Source: Cyanobium sp. PCC 7001 | Lineage (GTDB): Bacteria; Cyanobacteriota; Cyanobacteriia; PCC-6307; Cyanobiaceae | Length of the DNA: 64,000 nucleotides | Direction of reading: 5' to 3' | NCBI RefSeq assembly: GCF_000155635.1 | Contig: NZ_DS990556.1 | Span: 1-64,000, forward strand | The notes under the pieces: generated by a model | Database searches by the model: none | What the model saw: only the letters and a program-made list of their open reading frames with translations | What the model was told of the DNA's origin: nothing | Program-made: the position numbers and the translations under genes | Shown here: in pieces, positions 31,568 through 39,897 of the stretch | Layout of the letters: each line of letters begins with the position of its first letter | Numbering within the stretch: position 1 is the stretch's first letter

Positions 31568-33402
31568 CGCCCGCCGCCTTCAATCCCGCCCGCGTGGTGG
31601 CCGTTCAGGACGATCTGGTGACCATCGCCATGGCCGACACCGATCCGCGGCCGATCCTCAAGAACGAGGTGATCTACATCCTGCCGAGCCGTCTGGATGG
31701 GGAGCGGCAGGAGCGGCTGAAGGCCGAGGTGCTGCGGGTGAACGGCACCACCGCCGATGCCCAGGTGTACGAGAGCACCAGGGGCGTGGGGGTGGGGGAT
31801 CCGGTGGAGCAGACCGGTGAACTGCTGTCGGTGACCCTCGGGCCGGGCCTGCTCAGCCAGGTGTACGACGGTCTCCAGAACCCTCTGGCCGGCCTGGCAG
31901 CGGGCTATGGCACCTTTCTGCCCCGGGGGGCCACGGTTTCCCCGCTGGACACCGAGCGCAAGTGGTCATTCCAGTCCACGGCCCGCATGGGCGATCGTCT
32001 CAGGGCCGGCGACGTGATCGGCACCGTTCAGGAGGGGCGTTTCACCCACAAGATCATGATCCCCTTCGCGGAGCCCGGGGAGGTGACCCTGGAGTGGATT
32101 CAGCAGGGCAGCTTCACCGTGACCACCGCGGTGGCGCGGATCCGGGATGCCCGGGGCGAGACCCGCTCCCTCACCCTCACGCAGGAGTGGCCGGTGCGGC
32201 GTCCCCTGCCCCAGGGCCTGCTGGAGCGGCGCCTGTGCGAGCGGCTCTATCCCCAGGAGCCGATGATCACCACCCAGCGGATCGTGGACACCTTCCTGCC
32301 CATTGCCCGCGGCGGCACCGGCTGCATCCCGGGGCCGTTCGGGGCGGGCAAGACCGTGCTGCAGAACATGATCTCCCGCCACTCGGACGTGGACGTGGTG
32401 ATCGTGGTGGCCTGCGGTGAACGGGCCGGTGAGGTGGTGGAAACCATCACCGAATTCCCCAAGCTCTCCGATCCGAAGACCGGCGGATCGCTGATGGATC
32501 GCACGATCATCATCTGCAACACCTCCTCGATGCCCGTGGCGGCCCGGGAGGCCTCGATCTACACCGGCCTCACCCTCGGTGAGTACTACCGCCAGATGGG
32601 GGTGAACGTGCTGCTGATCGCCGATTCCACCTCCCGCTGGGCCCAGGCGATGCGCGAAACCTCCGGGCGTCTGGAGGAGATTCCCGGTGAGGAGGCCTTT
32701 CCCGCCTATCTCGACTCCTCGATCAAGAGCGTGTATGAGCGGGCCGGGATCCTGCGCACCAACGATGGCAGTGTGGGCAGCCTCACGATGATCGGCACAG
32801 TGTCGCCCGCCGGCGGCAACTTCGAGGAGCCGGTCACCCAGTCGACCCTGAGCACGGTGAAGGCCTTTCTGGGGCTGAGCGCCGATCGGGCCTACAAGCG
32901 CTTCTATCCCGCCGTGGACATTCTGCTGTCATGGTCGCGTTACTTCGGCCAGCTGGAAGACTGGTTCGCCCGGCATGTCTCCCCGGACTGGGTGCAACGG
33001 GTGAAGGCGATGAACGCCCTGCTGCGCCGCGGCGACGCCGTGAACCAGATGATCCAGGTGACCGGCGAGGAAGGGGTGACTCTGGAGGATTTCATCCTGC
33101 ATCAGAAGGCGCTCTTCCTCGACATGGTGTACCTGCAGCAGGATGCCTTCGATGCGGTGGATTCCAGCTGCCCGATCGAGCGCCAGAAATCATCCTTCGA
33201 TCTGGTGTGCGATCTGGTGAACCGGCCCTACCAGTTTGCCGACAAGACGGAGGTGCGGGAGTTCTTCACCCGGCTCACCGGGTTGTTCAAGAACCTCAAT
33301 TACGCCCCACTCGAATCGCCAACCTACGCCAGCTTTCTTGGGGAGATCCAGAACCTGGCCGAGGCCCAGGCCATCAGGATTCCGGCCCAGGCGGGCAGCT
33401 GA
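31564..33402 (+). CDS. ntpA: V-type ATPase subunit A (catalytic)
   Basis: A 612-residue ATP-hydrolysing head subunit. The Walker A motif GPFGAGKT is at about residues 257-264 and the catalytic region shows ACGERAGEVVETITEFP; LIADSTSRWAQAMRE and PGEEAFPAYLDSSI follow. The characteristic A-subunit insert precedes the P-loop. ATG at 31564 is chosen because it overlaps the DUF2764 stop (ATGA) and yields the family N-terminus; a longer in-frame start lies inside DUF2764. It is the last gene of the operon, and its 3' end overlaps the convergent SulP gene by 29 bases. Confidence 0.95.
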   Translation: MTPAAFNPARVVAVQDDLVTIAMADTDPRPILKNEVIYILPSRLDGERQERLKAEVLRVNGTTADAQVYESTRGVGVGDPVEQTGELLSVTLGPGLLSQVYDGLQNPLAGLAAGYGTFLPRGATVSPLDTERKWSFQSTARMGDRLRAGDVIGTVQEGRFTHKIMIPFAEPGEVTLEWIQQGSFTVTTAVARIRDARGETRSLTLTQEWPVRRPLPQGLLERRLCERLYPQEPMITTQRIVDTFLPIARGGTGCIPGPFGAGKTVLQNMISRHSDVDVVIVVACGERAGEVVETITEFPKLSDPKTGGSLMDRTIIICNTSSMPVAAREASIYTGLTLGEYYRQMGVNVLLIADSTSRWAQAMRETSGRLEEIPGEEAFPAYLDSSIKSVYERAGILRTNDGSVGSLTMIGTVSPAGGNFEEPVTQSTLSTVKAFLGLSADRAYKRFYPAVDILLSWSRYFGQLEDWFARHVSPDWVQRVKAMNALLRRGDAVNQMIQVTGEEGVTLEDFILHQKALFLDMVYLQQDAFDAVDSSCPIERQKSSFDLVCDLVNRPYQFADKTEVREFFTRLTGLFKNLNYAPLESPTYASFLGEIQNLAEAQAIRIPAQAGS

Positions 33403-35110
33403 GCTGCGCGATGGCCTCCGGCACGCTCCCGAAGGTGCCCATGCTGTTCGGCCCGCGGCCGAGGCCGAACCGGTGCAGTTCCTCCACCATGGCCCGGGAA
33501 TTGGTCACCAAGGCGGAGCGTACCCCGGAGCCCGCCAGGCGATCCCGCAGCTCCAGCAGGGCCTTGGCGGCCGAGTAGTCCACATCGTCAATGCCCGAGG
33601 CATCCACCACCAGTCCCTCCACGATCGCCCCGGGCTGGGTCACCAGGGCCAGCACCTCTTCGGTGAAGCGGTTGGCATTGGCGTAGAAGAGATTGGCCTC
33701 GAAGCGGTAGGCCAGGATCCCCGGCACGGCGAACACGCCCGGAGCCACCGGAACCGTGTGCAGGCCCGTGCCATCGGCGCGGGGAGCCCAGAGGCAGGTC
33801 CGCGGCCGGTAGGTGTGCCGCACCTGCTCGATCAGCGACAGCACCACGGCCAGCAGGATGCCCGGCATCACTCCCACCTGGGCCACGGTGATCACGGTGG
33901 CCAGGGCGATCAGAAATTCGTTGCGCTGCAGCCGCCACAGCTCCCGCAGCCCCGTCCAGTCGATCAGCTTGAGGCCGATCAGAAAGACGATCGTGGAGAG
34001 CACCGCTGCCGGGAGCAGCTCCAGGGGGCGGGTGAAGAACAGCAGCACCAGCAGCACCACGGCGGCGGCGGTGAGATGGGCCAGCTGGCTGCGGCCACCC
34101 GCCGCATCCACCATCTCGGTCTTGGTGGGGGAGCCATTCACCACGAAGGTGCCGCTCAGCCCGGCGGCCAGGTTGGCGCTGGCCAGCCCCACCAGGTCCA
34201 CGTTCTCCAGGCTCCGCTCCCTGTAGCGCTGGGCGTAGGCGCGGGCCGTGGCCGAGCTCTGGGCCAGGACCACCACGAAGCAGGAGGCGGCGCTCACCAG
34301 CACGGCGTTCCACTGGGAAGGCGCCACCACGGGCAGCACCAGATGGGGCAGGCCGCCGGGCACGGCGCCCACCACATCCAGGCCCCGGCCGGGGAAATCG
34401 AGCAGGGCGCTGACCAGGATCGAGCCGCTCACCGCGATCAGGGCGCCCGGCAGCCGCCGGTCGAGGCGCCGGCAGACCGCGATCAGCCCCAGCACGCCCA
34501 GGGCCACCAGCAGGTGGTCGATCCGGCTCTGGGGCAGCCGGGCCAATGTGGCCAGCAGCTGTTGCACGGCGCCCTGGCCCTGCCGCGGCAGGCCGAACAG
34601 GCCCGCCAGCTCCGAGGCGGCCACCTGCACGCCGATGCCGGAGAGCAGGCCGATCAGGGCGCTGCGGGAGAGGAAGTCGGCCAGAAAGCCCAGGCGCAGC
34701 AGGGCCGCCAGCAGCAGGAACAGGGCCACGCCCACGGCCACCGCCATGGTGAGCCCCAGGTAGCTGGCGGAACCGGGCGGGGCCACGCCGCCCAGGGTGG
34801 CCACCAGGATCGCCGCGGTGGCCGAATCGGCCGCCACCACCAGATGGCGCGAGGCCCCCAGCACAGCGAAGGCCACCATGGGCAGCAGCATGGTGTAAAG
34901 GCCGGTGATCACTGGCGTCTGGGAGATGCGGGTGTAGCCCATCACCTCCGGAATGGCCAGGGCCGCCAGGGTGAGACCGGCCAGCACATCGGCGGCCACC
35001 TGATCCCGCCGCAGCGGCAACAGGCCAGTCGGTCGGGGCAGCCAGGCGCCCAGGTCCACGATGGTCCGCTGCAGTTCTGAACTGTGGCCGGGCGGGGCGG
35101 GTCGTGGCAT
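33374..35110 (-). CDS. SulP-family anion transporter with STAS domain
   Basis: A 578-residue inner-membrane transporter. About 12 helices (residues about 35-440) are followed by a C-terminal STAS domain with GLVVDASGIDDVDYSAAKAL. The SulP core has AALAIPEVMGYTRISQ and ADSATAAILVATLGG, matching the substrate-binding helices. Relatives carry sulfate or, as BicA in cyanobacteria, bicarbonate with Na+; the sequence does not decide between them. Start ATG at 35110. Its 3' end overlaps ntpA by 29 bases, an unusual convergent arrangement. The small membrane gene at 35119-35373 ends eight bases upstream. Confidence 0.9.
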   Translation of the reverse strand: MPRPAPPGHSSELQRTIVDLGAWLPRPTGLLPLRRDQVAADVLAGLTLAALAIPEVMGYTRISQTPVITGLYTMLLPMVAFAVLGASRHLVVAADSATAAILVATLGGVAPPGSASYLGLTMAVAVGVALFLLLAALLRLGFLADFLSRSALIGLLSGIGVQVAASELAGLFGLPRQGQGAVQQLLATLARLPQSRIDHLLVALGVLGLIAVCRRLDRRLPGALIAVSGSILVSALLDFPGRGLDVVGAVPGGLPHLVLPVVAPSQWNAVLVSAASCFVVVLAQSSATARAYAQRYRERSLENVDLVGLASANLAAGLSGTFVVNGSPTKTEMVDAAGGRSQLAHLTAAAVVLLVLLFFTRPLELLPAAVLSTIVFLIGLKLIDWTGLRELWRLQRNEFLIALATVITVAQVGVMPGILLAVVLSLIEQVRHTYRPRTCLWAPRADGTGLHTVPVAPGVFAVPGILAYRFEANLFYANANRFTEEVLALVTQPGAIVEGLVVDASGIDDVDYSAAKALLELRDRLAGSGVRSALVTNSRAMVEELHRFGLGRGPNSMGTFGSVPEAIAQLSCPPGPES

Positions 35111-35118
35111 GGATGTTG

Positions 35119-35373
35119 TCAGCGCGATCCGGGCGCCTGTTCAGTTTCCAGGCCCGACACCAGGAACAGGGTGGTGGAGCCGGCCACGGCATAGGGGGTC
35201 AAGGCATTGCCGGCGATCAATCCCGCACCACCGCCGATGAGGACGGCGCTGGCCAGGATCAGGATCACGTTGTGGAGGCCGGTGCCGAGGCTCACCACCA
35301 CGAACAGCAACCCTGCCAGCGTTCCACCGGCCGCTCCGGTGGTGGTGAAGAAGGCGCTCCAACCGTCGAACAT
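35119..35373 (-). CDS. Short membrane protein, probably shortened family member
   Basis: An 84-residue protein beginning MFDGWSAFFTTTGAAGGTLA with two to three hydrophobic helices. The opening matches a widespread bacterial integral membrane family of roughly 150 residues (WxxFFxxTGxxxxTLxGLxFV). Here the region between helix 1 and a second helix is missing and the protein stops at LVSGLETEQAPGSR. It may have lost an internal segment or its C-terminal half. The ATG at 35373 is used; an in-frame start 12 codons earlier is possible. The SulP gene follows after eight bases. Confidence 0.6.
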   Translation of the reverse strand: MFDGWSAFFTTTGAAGGTLAGLLFVVVSLGTGLHNVILILASAVLIGGGAGLIAGNALTPYAVAGSTTLFLVSGLETEQAPGSR

Positions 35374-35407
35374 GGGGCGTCTCCTCAGTTCATCGTTCCC
35401 GTTCTCC

Positions 35408-37252
35408 ATGACCGCAGCGCCTCGACGCCCCCAACCCCAGGGCTTTCGACCGGCCTGGAGGCGGCTGGGCCCGGTGCTGCTCGCCCCCGCCCTCCTGACC
35501 CTGCCGGGGCCCCTTCGCGCCGATGTGCTGCAGGAGCGGGAGCAGCGCTCCCATCCGGTGTGGTCGGCCGGGGGGATGGTGGCGGTGCAGGAGCCCCTGG
35601 CGGCGGCTGCCGGGGCGGAGCTGCTGCGCGAGGGGGGCAATGCGGTGGATGCGGCCATCGGCACCGCCTTCGCCCTGGCGGTGACCCATCCCCAGGCGGG
35701 AAATCTGGGCGGCGGCGGCTTTTTGGTGCTGTGGCTGCCCGGAGCCTCCCCGGCGCGGGCCCGTGGCTGCCTGCCGGACGACCAGGGCCCCGCCAGCGCT
35801 GTTGGCAACGCCGAGAACCCTGAGCTCCGCATCGGCCGGGGCACCGCCGTGGCGGTGAACTTCCGCGAGACCGCCCCCGCGGCCGCCCGCGCCGATCTGT
35901 TCGTGGGGCCGGAGGGAACGGTGGATCGGGCCCTGGCCACCGGCAGCCTGCTGAGCACGGCGGTGCCCGGCTCGGTGGCGGGACTGGTGCTGGCCCAGCG
36001 CTGCTACGGCCGTCTGCCGCTGCAGCAGGTGCTGCGCCCCGCCATCGCCCTGGCCGAGACGGGCTTTCCGGTGAGCCGGGTGCTGGCGGAGGATCTGCGC
36101 CGCGCCCGGCCCCGGCTGGAGGCCGACCCCACCGCCCGGGCCCTGTTCCTGGCGGCGGACCGCCCTGGTGCCCGGCTGCGCCAGGGCGCGCTGGCCCTCA
36201 CCCTGCGAAGGATCGCCGAGCAGGGTGATCGGGGCTTCTACGCCGGCCCCACGGCGGAGGCCATCACCGGCCTGATGCGCCGCGGAGGCGGGCTGATCAC
36301 CCTGCAGGATCTGGAGCGCTACCGGGCCCAGCTGGTGCGTCCGCTGGCGGGCCGCTTCCGCGGCAGCACCGTGCTGGTGCCGCCGCCCCCCAGCAGTGCG
36401 GTCACGATCCTGCAGCTGCTGGCGGTGCTGGAGCCGATGCCGCTGGCCAGCCTGGGGGCGAACGGGGCCGAGAGCCTGCACCGCATGGCCGAGGCCATGA
36501 ACCTGGCCTACCGCGACCGCAATGCCCTGCTGGGCGATCCCGACCAGGTGGCGATCCCCCTGGCGCGGATGCTGGCCCCTGCGTATGTGGCGGCGATGCG
36601 CCGCAGCCTCGATCTGCAGCGGCACCGGCCCGCCGCCCAGGTGCAGCAGGGGCCGCCGCCCCTGCCCGAAAGCGAGGACACGATCCACCTCTCCACCGCC
36701 GATCGCCAGGGGGGCCTGGTGGCGCTCACCACCACCCTCAATTTCCCGTTCGGCAATGGCATTGCCGTGCCCGGGGCGGGGTTCCTGCTCAACAACGAGA
36801 TGGACGACTTCACCGCCCAGCTGGGCAGTGCCAACGCCTTCGGACTGGTGCAGGGGGCCTCCAATGCGATCGCGCCGGGGCGGCGGCCGCTCAGCTCGAT
36901 GAGCCCCACTCTGGTGTTCCATGCCGACGGCCGGCCCTGGTTCGCCACCGGCAGCCCCGGGGGAAGCCGCATCCTCACCACGGTGCTGCAGGTGCTGCTC
37001 AACCGCATCGAGCACGGGCTGAATCTGGCCGGGGCCGTGGCGGCTCCGCGCATCCACGCCCAGCTGCTGCCGGATCGCCTGTTCTTCGAAGAGGGCCTCA
37101 GCCCGGACACCCGCCGGCTGCTGGAGGTCAAGGGGCACCAGCTGGTGCGCAGCTCCGCCATGGGGGCCGCCAACAGCGTGGAGATCACGGCCGATGGCAG
37201 CTTGGGAGTGGTGGATCCGCGCAAGGCCGAAGGGCTCGCTATCGGCGAATGA
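35408..37252 (+). CDS. ggt: Gamma-glutamyltransferase
   Basis: A 614-residue N-terminal-nucleophile hydrolase that transfers or hydrolyses the gamma-glutamyl group of glutathione outside the cytoplasm. A leader (residues 1-40) holds RRLGPVLLAPALLTLPG. The small-subunit start is Thr425 in SEDTIHLSTAD, the autocatalytic cleavage nucleophile. Other signatures are NAVDAAIGTAFALAVTHPQ, NLGGGGFLV, FRETAP and LLNNEMDDF, then PLSSMSPTLV. The ATG at 35408 gives a secretion-type leader. With the 5-oxoprolinase about 10 kb upstream it could supply glutamate through the gamma-glutamyl cycle. Confidence 0.9.
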   Translation: MTAAPRRPQPQGFRPAWRRLGPVLLAPALLTLPGPLRADVLQEREQRSHPVWSAGGMVAVQEPLAAAAGAELLREGGNAVDAAIGTAFALAVTHPQAGNLGGGGFLVLWLPGASPARARGCLPDDQGPASAVGNAENPELRIGRGTAVAVNFRETAPAAARADLFVGPEGTVDRALATGSLLSTAVPGSVAGLVLAQRCYGRLPLQQVLRPAIALAETGFPVSRVLAEDLRRARPRLEADPTARALFLAADRPGARLRQGALALTLRRIAEQGDRGFYAGPTAEAITGLMRRGGGLITLQDLERYRAQLVRPLAGRFRGSTVLVPPPPSSAVTILQLLAVLEPMPLASLGANGAESLHRMAEAMNLAYRDRNALLGDPDQVAIPLARMLAPAYVAAMRRSLDLQRHRPAAQVQQGPPPLPESEDTIHLSTADRQGGLVALTTTLNFPFGNGIAVPGAGFLLNNEMDDFTAQLGSANAFGLVQGASNAIAPGRRPLSSMSPTLVFHADGRPWFATGSPGGSRILTTVLQVLLNRIEHGLNLAGAVAAPRIHAQLLPDRLFFEEGLSPDTRRLLEVKGHQLVRSSAMGAANSVEITADGSLGVVDPRKAEGLAIGE

Positions 37253-37270
37253 AGCCGGAAGGCTGAGCCC

Positions 37271-37810
37271 TCAGCCGGCCTGGGGGCCCGGGGTGGTGAG
37301 CATGTTCACGGCCGAGATGCCCAGGCCCACCCCCAGCAGGGTGCCGATCGCCCAGACGCTGTCGCTGGGCCACTCGGCGATCAGCATGCCGCCCAGCACG
37401 GTGGTGACGATGCCATCGAGGAGCACCAGGCCGCGGGCCGGGCCCTGGCCGGCGGCCGCCCCGGCCAGCTCCATCACCCCCTGGAAGGCGAGCAGGAATC
37501 CCACGAACAGGGTGAGGCTCACCTCGCTGGCGAGGGGGTAGAGCAGGATGTAGATGCCGCCGCCGGCATAGAGCAGGGCGGAGAGCAGGCGAAAGAGCTT
37601 GCCCTGCACATCGGGTTCGCCGGTGAGGCGCAGGCCCTGGGACACCCCCGCGGCGATCGCCACACCGCCGATGGCGATGGTGAGCAGGGTGGCCGACACG
37701 AACGGCAGGGCGATCGCCAGAGCCGCCGCAGCCAGCAGCAGGCCGGCGGTGAGCCAGCGCAGCACGGGGGAGGAGGGAGCGGCCAAGGGTGTGGGAGCAG
37801 CTGGCGACAC
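37271..37810 (-). CDS. HdeD-family (DUF308) membrane protein
   Basis: A 179-residue protein with about six hydrophobic helices in short pairs, the HdeD arrangement: LLTIAIGGVAIAAG, LFRLLSALLYAGGGIYILLY and LTLFVGFLLAFQGVMELAG. HdeD is linked to acid and stress resistance in enteric bacteria; the role in cyanobacteria is unproven. The start is uncertain: GTG at 37810 falls inside an inverted repeat that also carries a CTAG box, while a GTG 16 codons later (37762, VLRWLTAG) would fit a 50-base leader. It faces the mscS gene divergently. Confidence 0.78.
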   Translation of the reverse strand: MSPAAPTPLAAPSSPVLRWLTAGLLLAAAALAIALPFVSATLLTIAIGGVAIAAGVSQGLRLTGEPDVQGKLFRLLSALLYAGGGIYILLYPLASEVSLTLFVGFLLAFQGVMELAGAAAGQGPARGLVLLDGIVTTVLGGMLIAEWPSDSVWAIGTLLGVGLGISAVNMLTTPGPQAG

Positions 37811-37824
37811 CCTAGGCAGGGTGT
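37807..37824. promoter_or_regulatory. Inverted repeat at the hdeD-like/mscS boundary
   Basis: ACACCCT-AGGC-AGGGTGT, a perfect 7-bp inverted repeat. It contains CTAG (37812-37815) and covers the annotated GTG of the HdeD gene. It could be a dyad operator or the promoter core read by both strands. Confidence 0.45.
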
Positions 37825-37847
37825 GCTGGCCTGTTCATCGGGGAATG

Positions 37848-37877
37848 CCCACAGGGCTGTGGCAATCCATCACAGCC
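37848..37877. promoter_or_regulatory. Upstream element shared with the cta operon (copy 1)
   Basis: Starts CCCACAGGGC and ends TCACAGCC over 30 bases. 25 of 30 positions match a second copy at 41202-41231. The embedded CCACAG-GG-CTGTGG is a perfect 6-bp inverted repeat in this copy. It sits in the divergent spacer between the HdeD-like and mscS genes, suggesting a common regulator. Confidence 0.5.
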
Positions 37878-37990
37878 AGCGCAGGCCGCGGCTGAAAGTC
37901 CCCAGGTTGGGTTCCGTTCAGTGGTCTGTGGAGGTGTCCAAGGTGGAGGGCTCTCTGCCGTGGATCCACTCCGGCCACCGCCAGTCCGGT

Positions 37991-38016
37991 GCTGAGCCTG
38001 TTTGCTGAGCTTGTTT
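37991..38016. repeat. 13-bp tandem duplication before mscS
   Basis: GCTGAGCCTGTTT (37991-38003) is followed by GCTGAGCTTGTTT (38004-38016) with one mismatch, ending 24 bases before the ATG at 38041. Confidence 0.88.
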
Positions 38017-38040
38017 GTTTTCAAGGGAACGCGTGTGCCC

Positions 38041-39897
38041 ATGAGAGTGTTTCGACAACGGTGTCCTCCACGGCAGCGATGGTCTCGACGGCTTCTTCCC
38101 CGCCTGTTCCTGTCTGTTCTGCTCGCCGCTGTGCTGCTGGCCGGTCTGAGCCAGCCAGGCGCCGCCCAGCTGGCCCTGCCGGACTTTGGCCAGGCGAACC
38201 GGCGTAACCCACCCCCCGAGGTCACACGTCTGGGAAGCATTGAGGTGGCCCCTGTGCGTTCTCCGATTACCGGCGAGGACTTGTTCGTCGTGGCGTCCCC
38301 AACCATCACGGATCGCAACCTGGAGCGGGCCGACCTGACTGCCGCCGTTGAAGAACGCGCCGCCGAGGTAAGTGCCCGTCTGCGCCGCGCCGTCCTCGAT
38401 CGGCTGACACCGCCGATGAATCCGGAAACCCTGGCTGTCGATGTCGGCGTGCTCAACGGCGTCACGGTGATCACGGCCAAGGATGATCACTACACCCAGC
38501 CCCTGATTCTGGTTTCCGTCACCCGGGTTGACAGCAACTACCACGGCCTTCCGATTGCACAGCTGGCTGGCCAGTGGCGGGGCATCCTCACCACAGAAAT
38601 CAGGACAGGGCTCAAGGAACTCTCCAGCGAGGTTGTTCTCCAGGATCTGGTCTCCGTGGGACGAATCCTGCTGCTCCTGGTGGCGCTCACGGTTGGGCTC
38701 TCCGTGGCGAAGCATCTTCTGGGCCGGCGGCAACAGCGCCTGCGCCGGCTCCGCGATGAACTCCAGGCCGCTGCCGAGTCAGCCGGGCCGCAGGCTGCCC
38801 TGGATCCCCAGGAAGGCCGCGAGGCTCTAGAGCGCGATGAGCGCAGGGCACAGCAGCGCGAGGCGTTGATCCAAGGACTGGATCAGGTGGCCAGCCTGGA
38901 TCGTCGCTTGAGTGTGCTGAGTTTTCTGCAATGGTTGCTGTTCTGGTCGCTGGTTCTGGTCTGGTACTTCGGGTTGTACCAGCTGTCCAAGCAGTTTCCT
39001 GTGCTCGAGAAGTACAGCGAGGAGGTGCTGGCAATCCCGATCAGGCTGCTGCTCATCTGGTTCTTCACCGGATTTGCCATCCGTCTGTGTCGCCGGTTGA
39101 TTGACCGTTTCACCAATGTTCAGGATGGGGGCAGCCTGGTGGGTGTGCTGGCTGCAGGGGATGCCAAGCGTCTTCAGCTGCGGGCTTCCACGATCGCGGG
39201 CGCAGCCAAAGGATTTGCGACCATTCTGCTGATTGGCTTCGGCCTCCTGCTGGCACTTGGTGTTCTGGGCCTGCCCACGGGCTCAGTGCTGGCCATCGGG
39301 GGAATCTTCGGCTTGGCACTCTCCTTCGGGTCTCAGAGTCTGGTGAAGGATCTGGTGAATGGGGTGCTCATTCTGGCCGAGGATCAATACGCCATCGGAG
39401 ATGTCGTTGACACGGGTGCCGCGGCTGGCCTGGTGGAAAACCTCAACCTGCGTGTCACCCAGTTACGCAGTGTGGATGGCGAGCTGATCACCATCCCCAA
39501 CAGCACGATTACCCAGATCAAGAACCTCACCCGAAGCTGGTCCAGGGTGGCCTTCAGCATCAGTGTGGCGTACGAGACCGATCCGGATAAGGCCCTGCGT
39601 GTGCTGAACGACGTTGCCCGTCAGCTGTATGAAGATCCGAACTGGCATGACAAAATCGTGTCTGAACCCACGGTGTTGGGCATCGATAGCGTCACTTCCA
39701 CCGGAATCGCCATCACCACCTGGATTCAGACGGAGCCGGCCCAGCAATGGGCCGTGGGTCGTGAGTTCCGGCTGCGGGTGAGACGCGCCTTTTCCGAGCA
39801 CAGGATCGACATCGGCACTCCCCGTCAGACCTACCGGCTGGAGCCGCCACTGCCGGAGCTGCCGGATTCGGAGCCTGCTCACGGCTTGAAGGTGTAG
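38041..39897 (+). CDS. MscS-family mechanosensitive channel
   Basis: A 618-residue protein. A signal peptide (residues 1-45, with LFLSVLLAAVLLAGLSQPGAAQ and cleavage after Ala) is followed by a periplasmic domain of about 160 residues, a coiled charged segment (LRRLRDELQAAAESAG) and three to four membrane helices. The MscS core is IFGLALSFGSQSLVKDLVNG then EDQYAIGDVV and PNSTITQIKNLTRSWSRV. It should release solutes on osmotic downshock. The ATG at 38041 gives a normal signal peptide; earlier in-frame starts add little. The last 19 bases overlap the convergent barrel gene. Confidence 0.9.
   Translation: MRVFRQRCPPRQRWSRRLLPRLFLSVLLAAVLLAGLSQPGAAQLALPDFGQANRRNPPPEVTRLGSIEVAPVRSPITGEDLFVVASPTITDRNLERADLTAAVEERAAEVSARLRRAVLDRLTPPMNPETLAVDVGVLNGVTVITAKDDHYTQPLILVSVTRVDSNYHGLPIAQLAGQWRGILTTEIRTGLKELSSEVVLQDLVSVGRILLLLVALTVGLSVAKHLLGRRQQRLRRLRDELQAAAESAGPQAALDPQEGREALERDERRAQQREALIQGLDQVASLDRRLSVLSFLQWLLFWSLVLVWYFGLYQLSKQFPVLEKYSEEVLAIPIRLLLIWFFTGFAIRLCRRLIDRFTNVQDGGSLVGVLAAGDAKRLQLRASTIAGAAKGFATILLIGFGLLLALGVLGLPTGSVLAIGGIFGLALSFGSQSLVKDLVNGVLILAEDQYAIGDVVDTGAAAGLVENLNLRVTQLRSVDGELITIPNSTITQIKNLTRSWSRVAFSISVAYETDPDKALRVLNDVARQLYEDPNWHDKIVSEPTVLGIDSVTSTGIAITTWIQTEPAQQWAVGREFRLRVRRAFSEHRIDIGTPRQTYRLEPPLPELPDSEPAHGLKV

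Noticed and set aside
33236-35080. A 614-codon plus-strand frame opposite the SulP gene
   Set aside because: Gln/His/Gly-rich shadow of the SulP gene with no motif.
35390-37138. A 582-codon minus-strand frame opposite ggt
   Set aside because: Antisense shadow; ggt carries the nucleophile Thr and all family motifs.
37861-37875. CRP-like site TGTGG...TCACA in the shared upstream element
   Set aside because: Half-site spacing is one base too long for the TGTGA-N6-TCACA consensus and the second copy lacks the left half.
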